9,647 nt of DNA from Microcaldota archaeon (GCA_027371655.1 DAHXMR010000067.1:1-9647), one strand, 5' to 3'; positions 1 to 5,944 are shown, numbered from the stretch's first letter. Made by a program: numbers and translations. The notes: generated by a model not told the origin, from the letters alone.

Positions 1-109
1 CCCTTGGGGCAGTCAAAGCCTCAGGAGGGATTTGAACCCTCGACCTCCTGTTTACGAGATTCGCCACGCAAATTCCCTTGTAGCAAAAAAGCTGTTAAAG
101 AGAATTATC

Positions 110-154
110 TTGCAAACCGCTAAAGTTTTGGATTCCCGTCCCTGCGGTTTGCAA
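110..154 (-). repeat. hairpin 2 in the tRNA-Thr intron
   Basis: A perfect 11-bp inverted repeat (arms 110-120 and 144-154, TTGCAAACCGC and its complement) encloses a 23-nt loop. It has the same TTGCAA end as the neighbouring hairpin but a different inner stem. Confidence 0.85.
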
Positions 155-156
155 TC

Positions 157-200
157 TTGCAAGCCAAGAACGTTTTGATGCAGTTTTGCTTGGCTTGCAA
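157..200 (-). repeat. hairpin 1 in the tRNA-Thr intron
   Basis: A perfect 12-bp inverted repeat (arms 157-168 and 189-200, TTGCAAGCCAAG and its complement) encloses a 20-nt loop. Its ends match the TTGCAAGC...GCTTGCAA hairpin of the tRNA-Ser intron at 1359-1380. Two bases separate it from the second hairpin. Confidence 0.85.
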
Positions 201-273
201 TGCTTCAGGCGCTCTACCAGGCTGAGCTATTGAGGCAGGTTTTTTTGTTTGCTATTTTTTTGTTCGGGCAATT

Positions 274-282
274 CTTATAAGC
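274..282 (+). promoter_or_regulatory. probable TATA box of the DUF92 gene
   Basis: CTTATAAGC fits an archaeal TATA box. Transcription would start near 300-306, leaving a leader of about 55 nt before the TTG start. A small palindrome (GTGAATTTTCAC, 292-303) lies at the predicted leader start. Confidence 0.5.
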
Positions 283-358
283 TTCGTTTCCGTGAATTTT
301 CACGGGTTTTTCGGGGATTTTACCGGTTCCCGTTCCCGGTTTTGTTTTTCGGGGGTTT

Positions 359-1198
359 TTGCGTTTGGCTTTGGAAATCAAGGATTTTTTGGCGGGCTTC
401 GTTTTGAGCGGTTTCCTTTCGCTTTTCTTCCAGGAGGGCGCGCTCACCTTCGGGGGCAAGCTTGCCGCCGTAATCCTGGGCACAGTCATCTACGGCTTTG
501 CCGGGTTTTACTGGCTTCTTTTGGTGCTCGCGTTCTTCATTTCCTCGAATTTCCTGAGCTCCTACAAGATTGCGCACAAGGCCGCGATTTCAAAGGAAAA
601 ATTCGAAAAATACGGCCCCCGCGACTTCTGGCAGGTTCTTGCAAACGGCGGGGTCGCCGCCGTGCTTGCCGCGGTGCAGTCCATTTATCCCGCGGAATGG
701 GTTTTCGCCGCCTTCCTCGGAGTGCTCGCGTTCGTCAACGCCGACACTTGGGCAACCGAGCTCGGCGTGCTTGGCAGGGAAAAGCCCCGGCTTGTCACCA
801 CCTGGAAGGAGGTTGAAATCGGAACCTCCGGCGCAATCTCGAATTACGGCTCGCTTGCCGCGGTCGCGGGCGCGCTCTTCATAGGCGCCGTGGCGATATT
901 TGCGCAGCCGTATTTTTCGGGCCTCTCGCCCGCATCCCACCTCTCGGTTGCGTGGATACTGCTCCTGTCGCTTGCGGGGGGCATTGTGGGGAGCTTTGCC
1001 GACAGCCTGCTTGGCGCCACCGTGCAGGCGATACGCTATTGCCCCGAGTGCAAAAAGGAAACCGAGCGCGCCGTGCACTCCTGCGGAAAGAAAACCAAGC
1101 ACCTGCGCGGCCTTGAATGCATAGACAACGACACCGTCAACCTCCTGGGCTCATTTGCAGCGGCCCTGGTCGCAACCGCGCTGTTCCTCTGGCTCTGA
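359..1198 (+). CDS. DUF92 family integral membrane protein (TMEM19/VTE6-like)
   Basis: A 279-aa polytopic membrane protein. It shows the DUF92 signatures: GPRDFWQVLANGG (86-98), NADTWATELG (127-136), GTSGAIS (155-161), GSFADSLLGATVQ (211-223) and DNDTVN (256-261). A CPEC...HSCG cysteine group (228-243) lies in a polar loop. The family includes the plant phytyl-phosphate kinase VTE6 and human TMEM19. A prenyl-phosphate kinase role in archaeal isoprenoid salvage is possible, but the archaeal substrate is unknown to me. No in-frame ATG exists near the N-terminus. An in-frame stop at 293 leaves TTG at 359, 365 or 371; I took the longest. It stands alone between two tRNA genes. Confidence 0.88.
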   Translation: MRLALEIKDFLAGFVLSGFLSLFFQEGALTFGGKLAAVILGTVIYGFAGFYWLLLVLAFFISSNFLSSYKIAHKAAISKEKFEKYGPRDFWQVLANGGVAAVLAAVQSIYPAEWVFAAFLGVLAFVNADTWATELGVLGREKPRLVTTWKEVEIGTSGAISNYGSLAAVAGALFIGAVAIFAQPYFSGLSPASHLSVAWILLLSLAGGIVGSFADSLLGATVQAIRYCPECKKETERAVHSCGKKTKHLRGLECIDNDTVNLLGSFAAALVATALFLWL

Positions 1199-1226
1199 AT
1201 TCCCCCCGAGGCCAATTTCCAATTCG

Positions 1227-1235
1227 TTTAATAAA
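1227..1235 (+). promoter_or_regulatory. possible TATA box of tRNA-Ser
   Basis: TTTAATAAA lies about 32 bases before the tRNA 5' end, in the AT-rich gap after the DUF92 gene. Spacing is plausible for an archaeal promoter with a short leader. Confidence 0.4.
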
Positions 1236-1300
1236 TTTCATAAGACTAACTATCTTTCCAATGCTGGGGTGGCGGAACCAGGTAACGCGCTAGACTCGAA

Positions 1301-1426
1301 TGATCTTTTTCTTTCTTTTAAAAAAGAAAGAAAAAATACTTCGGCTGAAGCCGAAGATTTGCAAGCGAAAACGCTTGCAAGCTAAACCAAAAAGAAAGAA
1401 AAACGGCTTGGTTTTGTTTTCGGGCA
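1301..1426 (+). other. tRNA-Ser intron, 126 nt, at 37/38
   Basis: The junctions form a canonical bulge-helix-bulge. Exon CTCG (1295-1298) pairs with intron CGGG (1421-1424) including one T:G pair. Bulges are AA/T and CA/A, and the outer helix is the anticodon stem. Order inside: pyrimidine arm 1305-1319; purine arm AAAAAGAAAGAAAAA 1321-1335; two-hairpin module 1339-1380; GCTAAACC 1381-1388; second purine tract 1389-1403; then TTGGTTT (1408-1414), which can pair with AAACCAA (1384-1390). The 5' and middle blocks are shared with the tRNA-Val intron. It contains no plausible ORF. Confidence 0.9.
1339..1380 (+). repeat. two-hairpin module, copy in the tRNA-Ser intron
   Basis: Hairpin one is CTTCGGC-TGAA-GCCGAAG (7 bp). 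After an AT spacer, hairpin two is TTGCAAGCG-AAAA-CGCTTGCAA (9 bp). The tRNA-Val intron lacks this segment between the same flanking blocks. A relative lies at 7735-7776 on the opposite strand, differing in the stems by paired changes. Confidence 0.85.
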
Positions 1427-1517
1427 ATCTAGTGGGCCTTACGGCTCGTATGGGTTCAAATCCCATCCCCAGCGTATTCTTCTCAATTTTTTGAACGCCT
1501 TGGTCGTGATTTGCAAA

Positions 1518-2147
1518 ATGACGCGCGCATCCGCATTCGGTTTCCCGGTTATTGCACTTCTGCTTGCAGCATTCGGCCTCCTGCTTTTCGGATGCGAACA
1601 GCCGCAGGTTGCAGGCGCCGCCAATTTTTCTTCATCAAATTTTTCCGGTTTTGATTCAACAAAAGGTGAAAACTCTTTGGCACAAGTTTCTGTGAAAAAA
1701 GGCGACAAGATTAGCGTGGATTACGTTGGAACCCTTGAAGACGGCACCGTGTTCGACACGTCCGTCAAATCGGTTGCCGAAAAGGCCGGCCTCCCCCTGC
1801 GGCCAAGCTACGAGCCGCTTTCATTCACCGTCGGCGCGGGCCAGATGATTGCGGGCTTCGACGCCGCCGTGGTCGGAATGAAAGTCGGGGAAGAAAAAAC
1901 CGTGAAAATCCCGGCAAAAGAGGCGTACGGAGAGCGCTCCAACGCCAACGTGATGATAATCAACACAAGCCAGCTCGAGCTGATGCTGGGCGCAAAACCC
2001 GAGGCGGGAATGGCGCTTTACTCCAACACGGGTGCGCAGGGAAAAATCGTTTCCACAAATTCCAGCCAAACGGAAGTGGACTTCAACCACCCCCTTGCCG
2101 GCAAAACACTCGTATTCAAGATAACCCTCAGAAAAATCGGCGCCTAA
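1518..2147 (+). CDS. FKBP-type peptidyl-prolyl isomerase, SlyD-like, lipid-anchored
   Basis: A 209-aa protein expected to catalyse prolyl cis/trans isomerisation and assist folding outside the cell membrane. Residues 4-26 form a hydrophobic signal ending in a lipobox-like LLFGC, with Cys26 as likely lipid-anchor site, followed by an S/N-rich linker to about 55. The FKBP fold runs from about 58 (KKGDKISVDYVGTLEDGTVF) to 137 and resumes at 188-206 (FNHPLAGKTLVFKITL). The 138-185 segment is an insert-in-flap domain, as in SlyD and archaeal FKBPs. ATG at 1518 gives a proper signal peptide; an upstream TTG (1491) would add nine residues inside the region just past tRNA-Ser. The gene starts 43 nt after the tRNA. 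Confidence 0.9.
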   Translation: MTRASAFGFPVIALLLAAFGLLLFGCEQPQVAGAANFSSSNFSGFDSTKGENSLAQVSVKKGDKISVDYVGTLEDGTVFDTSVKSVAEKAGLPLRPSYEPLSFTVGAGQMIAGFDAAVVGMKVGEEKTVKIPAKEAYGERSNANVMIINTSQLELMLGAKPEAGMALYSNTGAQGKIVSTNSSQTEVDFNHPLAGKTLVFKITLRKIGA

Positions 2148-2154
2148 ATTTTGC

Positions 2155-2172
2155 GCCGCCTTCGGCGGGGGG
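2155..2172 (+). promoter_or_regulatory. short GC hairpin before the YggS gene
   Basis: CCGCC-TTC-GGCGG (2156-2168) lies between the FKBP stop and the YggS start. Its 3' arm merges with a six-G run (2167-2172) about 11 nt before ATG 2184 that could act as a weak ribosome binding site. The hairpin would mask it. Confidence 0.35.
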
Positions 2173-2183
2173 TAAATGGGCGT

Positions 2184-2858
2184 ATGGGCGTTGTTTCCAC
2201 AAACGTTCAAGGCATTCGCCAGCGGATTGCGTCAGCCTGCGGCCGCTGCGCCCGCGACCCCAAAAGCGTGCTTTTGATTGCAGTGTCCAAGCTCCGCGCA
2301 GGGCGCGAAATCCGCGCGGCATACGGGGCGGGAATCCGCGACTTCGGCGAAAACCGCGTGAAGGAGGCACTTGGAAAGCGCGAGGTGTTTCCCAAAAACT
2401 GCCGCCTGCACATGGTGGGGCATTTGCAGTCCAACAAGGCGCGCGAGGCCATAGCACTATTCGACGTAATCCACTCCGTTGATTCCGTGGAATTGGCGCA
2501 AAAAATCTCGAAGTGCGCAAAAGACGCGGGCAAAATCCAGCAAATTTTGCTGGAGGTAAACATTTCCGGGGAACCATCCAAGCAGGGATTTTCCCCGAAT
2601 GAGGTTGTTGGTGCGGCGCGCGAAATTTCCGCGCTGTCCAACGCGAAGCTTGTGGGCCTGATGGCAATGGCGCCATTGCATCCAAACCCCGAAACCGCAA
2701 GACTGGTTTTCAGGAAGCTGCGCGGATTGCGCGATTCCATACGGCAGGAAACTGGCTTGGAATTGCCGCACCTTTCCATGGGAATGACCGATGATTTCGA
2801 AGTTGCGATAGAAGAGGGTGCGACCATGCTGCGCGTGGGGCGCGCGATTTTCGATTAG
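2184..2858 (+). CDS. YggS/PLPBP-family pyridoxal phosphate homeostasis protein
   Basis: A 224-aa single-domain TIM barrel of the YggS/PROSC family, normal in length. The PLP lysine is K36 in AVSKLRAG. Other family motifs are DFGENRVKEA (53-62), LHMVGHLQSNK (75-85), IHSVDS (96-101), LEVNISGEPSKQGF (123-136) and the C-terminal LSMGMTDDFEVAIEEGA and LRVGRAIFD, which bind the cofactor phosphate. The family binds and buffers PLP rather than catalysing a reaction. ATG 2184 starts the conserved region; the upstream in-frame part (2151-2183) is Arg-rich and overlaps a hairpin, so I excluded it. It lies 36 nt after the FKBP gene in the same direction. Confidence 0.93.
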   Translation: MGVVSTNVQGIRQRIASACGRCARDPKSVLLIAVSKLRAGREIRAAYGAGIRDFGENRVKEALGKREVFPKNCRLHMVGHLQSNKAREAIALFDVIHSVDSVELAQKISKCAKDAGKIQQILLEVNISGEPSKQGFSPNEVVGAAREISALSNAKLVGLMAMAPLHPNPETARLVFRKLRGLRDSIRQETGLELPHLSMGMTDDFEVAIEEGATMLRVGRAIFD

Positions 2859-2882
2859 GCAAACGGCACGCGCATGGCGCGG

Positions 2883-2891
2883 TTTATTAAA
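2883..2891 (+). promoter_or_regulatory. TATA box of the TrpRS gene
   Basis: TTTATTAAA is centred 27 bases before the TrpRS ATG. That spacing predicts a leaderless or nearly leaderless mRNA, so TrpRS has its own promoter despite following YggS by 55 nt. Confidence 0.6.
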
Positions 2892-2913
2892 TTTCCAAAT
2901 TGTTGTGTTTTGC

Positions 2914-4053
2914 ATGGCTGAATTCAAGGTCACTCCCTGGGAAGTCAAGGGGAAAATCGATTACGAGGAACTGGTGCGCAACTTCGGCACCGCCCACCTT
3001 TCGCCCGCACTGCGCGAGCGCATCGCAAAGCTTGCGGGCTTCGAGCACTTCATGATGAGGCGCAAGGTCTTCTTCTCCCACCGCGACCTCGACTGGTATT
3101 TGTCGGAAGTGGAAAAGGGCAAAAAAGTCGCCCTCTACACGGGGCGGGGCCCAAGCGGCCACACGCACATAGGCCATCTGATGCCCTGGGTGTTCACCAA
3201 ATATTTGCAGGACGCGTTCGATTGCGACCTGTACTTCCAGATGACCGACGACGAGAAATTCCTGTTCAACGAAAAGCTCTCCCGCGAAGAGTCGCACTCC
3301 TTCGCGCTTGAAAACGCCCTCGACGTCATCGCCGTGGGCTTCAAGCCGGGAAAAACAAAAATAATTATCGACACCGACGACGTGCGCGAGCTCTACGGCC
3401 CCGCCCTTGAAGTATCCAAGCGCCTCACGTTCAGCACCGCCAAGGCGGTGTTCGGCTTCACGAACGAAACCAACGTGGGCAGCATTTTCTTCACCACCAT
3501 GCAAAGCGCGCCCGCGTTCCTGCCAAGCATTCTCGCCCGCCGCCAGTCCGGCAACGAAAAGGAATCCGTGCCCGTGCTTATCCCGTGCGCAATCGACCAG
3601 GACCCGCACTTCCGCGTAACGCGCGACGTTGCCGAAAAGCTGGGATTCCCAAAGCCATCGCTTGTCCACGCGCAATTCCTTCCATCGCTGTCGGGGGGCG
3701 ACAAGATGAGCGCAAGCGTGGAAGGATCCGCAATTTACACGACCGACACGCCGGAAGAGGTCGAGAAGAAGGTTGCCCGCGCGTTCACCGGGGGAAGGGC
3801 GACGGTTGCCGAGCAGAGAAAGCTTGGCGCGAACCCCGAAATTTGCAGCGTGTGCTCCTATTTGCAATACTTCTTCGAGCCCGACGACAAAAAGCTCGCA
3901 CAGCGCCTCGATGCCTACAAGAAGGGCGAAATTTTGGACGGCGAGAACAAGGCTTACCTCGCGCAGAAAATCAACGAATTCCTAAAAGAGCACCAGAGAA
4001 AGCGCGAGCAGGCGAGGAAAGTGCTGGACAAGTATTTGTATTCGGGCAGATGA
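2914..4053 (+). CDS. trpS: tryptophanyl-tRNA synthetase, archaeal/eukaryotic type
   Basis: A 379-aa class I aminoacyl-tRNA synthetase that charges tRNA-Trp. The HIGH signature is THIGH (84-88, within GRGPSGHTHIGHLMPW), and the KMSKS loop is KMSAS (264-268, after GGD). IDQDPHFRVTRD (227-238) and FQMTDDEKFLF (108-118) are typical of archaeal/eukaryotic TrpRS. The N-terminal extension of about 70 residues is also usual, and length is in the family range. ATG 2914 is supported by a TATA box 27 nt upstream and by the family-like start; longer in-frame readings run into the YggS 3' end. A long open frame on the opposite strand is a shadow. Confidence 0.97.
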   Translation: MAEFKVTPWEVKGKIDYEELVRNFGTAHLSPALRERIAKLAGFEHFMMRRKVFFSHRDLDWYLSEVEKGKKVALYTGRGPSGHTHIGHLMPWVFTKYLQDAFDCDLYFQMTDDEKFLFNEKLSREESHSFALENALDVIAVGFKPGKTKIIIDTDDVRELYGPALEVSKRLTFSTAKAVFGFTNETNVGSIFFTTMQSAPAFLPSILARRQSGNEKESVPVLIPCAIDQDPHFRVTRDVAEKLGFPKPSLVHAQFLPSLSGGDKMSASVEGSAIYTTDTPEEVEKKVARAFTGGRATVAEQRKLGANPEICSVCSYLQYFFEPDDKKLAQRLDAYKKGEILDGENKAYLAQKINEFLKEHQRKREQARKVLDKYLYSGR

Positions 4054-4082
4054 TTTTCCGGCCAAACGGTTTGCAGCACACT

Positions 4083-4958
4083 TCAGGCTGACTTCTTCTT
4101 GTCGATAAAAGCAAACATTCCCGAGTATCCGTAGACGGAAACGAAGTTTATCGCAGGCCAAAGTAGGATTAGGAATATCGGCATGCCCATGGGAATCAGC
4201 CGGAATAGGGTTTCCACAACGTTGTTTGCAATCCCCCAGGCAAGCGCGAAAACGAATATCGCCCCGAAAACCGCCAATCCCCGTCCGCTTGTGGCTTCCC
4301 ACGAACTCTGTGCGGACTGGCGCACGCCCTGCCCGAGAACGAAATAATACTGGCTCAAGCTAAGCCGGACTGCATGTTTGACTACCCCGAACCAGTATGG
4401 CAGGGAAACAAGGATGCTTATCGCAAAGCCGAGCAAGGTCAAAAGCTGGTTCCCGTTTGCCGCAAAAATTGAAGCGATAAAAACAAAAGCCGCGGCAACC
4501 CCGGCCAGAAGCCATTTTTTCTCGTTCCAGCACAAAACCGTTTTCAACAACACGACCAAGCCCAAGAGCCAGTACCGCACGATGGTAGGAATGATGATTT
4601 CCCTCGCCCCATACCCTTGGAATGAAAGCGAGTGCGCAATCAGCTTCAAATTCAAAAAGCCGTAGGCCACGGCAGCCAATGCAATTACAAGCGCTGCCGA
4701 CAAGGCCAAAGGAACCATTGCCGCGGTGAAAATCGCCTCGACCGCCCCAATCGAATGGCTTGCCGCGGCGTTCAAAGCTGCGGCGCCAAGGCCTGCCAAA
4801 AGCAGCCCAACTGCGACGGAAGCCACAAACAACATCAACAAGCCCAAGGCACTTGCGACAAACGCCGCGTAAAGCTTCTGCCATTTGCCCTCGGAAACCC
4901 ACGCCACGCTGTCCGAAAACATTTTCCCAAGCAATTCCTCGAACACGGCATCAAGCAC
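4083..4958 (-). CDS. polytopic membrane protein of unknown function
   Basis: I do not recognise the family. From GTG 4958 it has 291 residues and roughly six to eight hydrophobic segments. It opens with an amphipathic stretch (VLDAVFEELLGKMFSD) followed by VAWVSEGKWQKLYAAF and long Ala/Val/Leu helices, and ends in a charged FIDKKKSA tail. The N-terminus vaguely recalls archaeal DUF4013-type proteins, but the rest does not clearly match. A TTG at 5042 would add 28 polar residues; a TTTAAAT box lies about 22 nt before it (5061-5067), while TTTTAAAA (4985-4992) lies about 30 nt before the GTG, so the start is unsettled. It converges on TrpRS with a 29-nt gap. Confidence 0.75.
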   Translation of the reverse strand: MLDAVFEELLGKMFSDSVAWVSEGKWQKLYAAFVASALGLLMLFVASVAVGLLLAGLGAAALNAAASHSIGAVEAIFTAAMVPLALSAALVIALAAVAYGFLNLKLIAHSLSFQGYGAREIIIPTIVRYWLLGLVVLLKTVLCWNEKKWLLAGVAAAFVFIASIFAANGNQLLTLLGFAISILVSLPYWFGVVKHAVRLSLSQYYFVLGQGVRQSAQSSWEATSGRGLAVFGAIFVFALAWGIANNVVETLFRLIPMGMPIFLILLWPAINFVSVYGYSGMFAFIDKKKSA

Positions 4959-5060
4959 CCCGAAAGGCGTTTCGCTTTCCCGCCTTTTAAAATCCCCGTC
5001 TTGCGGGCCACGGGGCGCGAGGGCTGTAAGGGAGGGGCGCAACGGCGTTTTCCAAAATCA

Positions 5061-5067
5061 ATTTAAA
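5061..5067 (-). promoter_or_regulatory. possible TATA box for the membrane protein gene
   Basis: Minus-strand TTTAAAT lies about 22 nt before the TTG at 5042. A second candidate (TTTTAAAA, 4985-4992) suits the GTG at 4958. I cannot decide between them. Confidence 0.35.
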
Positions 5068-5166
5068 CAGCCTTTGCCACAATTATTGCCGTCAAAAAGC
5101 TTCTAATTTTCCAAAAGCTTTTCAGAAACGGGCACAAGGCGCGCAAAAAGCGGTTTGCCGAAAAAG

Positions 5167-5175
5167 CCTATAAGA
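5167..5175 (+). promoter_or_regulatory. TATA box of the S26e-like gene
   Basis: CCTATAAGA predicts a start near 5197, giving a leader of about 20 nt. That leader contains AAGGGGTG, a reasonable ribosome binding site, eight bases before the ATG. Confidence 0.55.
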
Positions 5176-5215
5176 CGAGTTCGTTTTTACGCTTTCAAAC
5201 AAGGGGTGTTTTGCA

Positions 5216-5611
5216 ATGGCAAGAGGAAGAGAACAACAGGTTACCTGCGAAAAGTGCGGTCGCCAGGTGCGCCGCGACAAGGCGGTTTTCTTCGAGAAGG
5301 TGGTGTTCAGCAACCCGGTGGACCGCAAGGAGGTCTACGACAACCAGTACACGCCACGCATCACCCGCGAATTCGCATACTGCCCCTCGTGCGGAAAGCA
5401 CGGCCGCATTTACGAAAAAAAGAAGAAGCTGATGCAGGCACAGCGCGAACGCGCCGAACTGCACCCCTATGCATCCGGCCCGCGCGAGCGCCGCTCAATC
5501 TACGCCTCCTCGCAGGCGCCGCAGAAGCGCACCGAAGCGCCCGTGCTTGAAACCCAGGCGCCCGAAGACCAATCCGAGGAAAAAGGCGAATCCAAGGAAG
5601 AACGCCAATAA
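5216..5611 (+). CDS. small-subunit ribosomal protein S26e-like, with acidic C-terminal tail
   Basis: A 131-aa zinc-ribbon protein. Residues 10-72 match S26e: TCEKCGRQVRRDKAV (10-24), a basic middle, then YCPSCGKHGRIYEKKKKL (55-72). Zinc ligands are C11, C14, C56 and C59. S26e binds the small subunit near the mRNA exit site. Residues 73-131 are Arg/Glu/Gln/Pro-rich, likely disordered, and longer than in archaeal S26e proteins I recall. The ATG has a TATA box and ribosome binding site. The two zinc knuckles and the RDKA motif make S26e the best call; a different small zinc-ribbon protein is the alternative. Confidence 0.78.
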   Translation: MARGREQQVTCEKCGRQVRRDKAVFFEKVVFSNPVDRKEVYDNQYTPRITREFAYCPSCGKHGRIYEKKKKLMQAQRERAELHPYASGPRERRSIYASSQAPQKRTEAPVLETQAPEDQSEEKGESKEERQ

Positions 5612-5630
5612 GTCCAACTAAACTTCGGGA

Positions 5631-5702
5631 AGAAGGGCTTCGGATTCGCTTCGGGGCCCTTCTCGCCTTTGGATTTGTTTCGGGCTCTTCTCGCCCCGAA
5701 AC
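5631..5702 (+). terminator. two hairpins downstream of the S26e-like gene
   Basis: AGAAGGGC (5631-5638) pairs with GCCCTTCT (5656-5663), and GTTTCGGG (5677-5684) with CCCGAAAC (5695-5702). Both stems are perfect 8 bp. The 3' halves are imperfect copies of TTCGGG plus CTTCTCGCC (5651-5667 and 5680-5695). They may end or stabilise the mRNA; the function is inferred. The rest of 5612-5752 shows no gene. Confidence 0.4.
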
Positions 5703-5752
5703 TTAGGTGCATTTTTTATGCAAGGTGTGGTCTAAGTTAGTATCTTGTTTCG

Positions 5753-5936
5753 GGGCTCGTAGTCGAGTGGTAAGACGTCAGTTTCACATGACCTTTTTCT
5801 TTCTTTTGAAAAAGAAAGAAAAAGCTCAACCAAAAAGAAAGAAAAAAAGTCACTTTTGGAAGAGCGTTTTTCCCGCGCGGGAAAAAGCAAGGTCTGGAAG
5901 CACTGAAGATGCGGGGTTCGATTCCCTGCGGGCCCA
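5753..5936 (+). tRNA. tRNA-Val(CAC), intron-containing
   Basis: Acceptor GGGCTCG pairs with CGGGCCC (one T:G). There is a GTC/GAC D-stem with GTGGTAA in the loop, a TCAGT/ACTGA anticodon stem, a CGGGG/CCCTG T-stem with TTCGATT loop, and A73. The loop reads TTCACA plus C38, so the anticodon is CAC (reads GTG, Val). Exons are 5753-5788 and 5901-5936 (72 nt mature). CCA is not encoded. Confidence 0.92.
5789..5900 (+). other. tRNA-Val intron, 112 nt, at 37/38
   Basis: The bulge-helix-bulge is clear. Exon TTCA (5783-5786) pairs with intron TGGA (5895-5898) with one T:G pair. Bulges are CA/T and AG/C, and the outer helix is the anticodon stem. Order inside: 15-bp hairpin of pyrimidine arm (5793-5807) and purine arm (5810-5824); GCTCAACC; second purine tract (5832-5846); then a perfect 20-nt palindrome of T5, CCCGCGCGGG, A5 (5867-5886). 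The first 35 nt match the tRNA-Ser intron at 33 positions; the GCTNAACC plus purine tract matches at 22 of 23. It contains no plausible ORF. Confidence 0.9.
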
Positions 5937-5944
5937 TTTCGCAC

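Larger units (their letters stand above)
60..205 (-). other. tRNA-Thr intron, 146 nt, at non-canonical position 30/31
   Basis: The junctions fold as a bulge-helix-bulge. CGCC of exon 1 (211-208) pairs with GGCG at the intron end (65-62). The bulges are TGA (cut TG/A) and AAT (cut AA/T), and an outer GAG:CTC helix closes it. These cuts restore an unbroken anticodon stem, which fixes the intron within that stem rather than at the usual 37/38. The innermost pairing beside the central helix is imperfect. The intron has no plausible ORF, so splicing would rely on the host tRNA endonuclease and ligase. Confidence 0.85.
17..236 (-). tRNA. tRNA-Thr(CGT), intron-containing
   Basis: Read on the minus strand, the 5' half has acceptor GCCTCAA, T8-A9 and a GCTC/GAGC D-stem. 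The 3' half has the loop CTCGTAA, a GAGGG/CCCTC T-stem with TTCAAAT loop, the 3' acceptor strand and T73. Joining the halves gives a perfect CCTGT/ACAGG anticodon stem and anticodon CGT, which reads ACG (Thr). A T at position 73 suits archaeal tRNA-Thr. Exons are 236-206 and 59-17 (74 nt mature), and CCA is not encoded. Six acceptor pairs form; A7 faces C66, a mismatch. An AT-rich stretch near 254-262 could be its TATA box. Identity follows from the fold I assembled by eye. Confidence 0.9.
1263..1474 (+). tRNA. tRNA-Ser(CGA), type II, intron-containing
   Basis: Acceptor GCTGGGG/CCCCAGC pairs fully, with a GCG/CGC D-stem, CTAGA/TCTAG anticodon stem, ATGGG/CCCAT T-stem and TTCAAAT loop. The long variable arm (GGGCC-TTAC-GGCTC) makes it type II. 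The loop reads CTCGAA plus A38, so the anticodon is CGA (reads TCG, Ser); G73 fits serine. Exons are 1263-1300 and 1427-1474 (86 nt mature). CCA is not encoded. A T-rich tract at 1475-1493 may end transcription. Confidence 0.93.

Noticed and set aside
292..816. Plus-strand frame starting at GTG 292
   Set aside because: Its Phe/Gly- then Arg-rich translation overlaps the recognisable DUF92 protein in another frame. I see no motif.
1301..1426. Homing endonuclease inside the tRNA introns
   Set aside because: The introns are 112-146 nt and contain no plausible ORF.
1500..1509. TTGGTCGTGA after tRNA-Ser also occurs at 6007-6016 after tRNA-Val
   Set aside because: A single 10-mer match with unequal distance to the tRNA ends; the first copy lies before the FKBP start. 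Chance is adequate.
2887..3867. Long 326-codon open frame on the minus strand opposite TrpRS
   Set aside because: It is fully antisense to a clear TrpRS, has low-complexity His/Gly/Val/Glu-rich composition and no family motif. It follows from the GC-biased codon positions of trpS.
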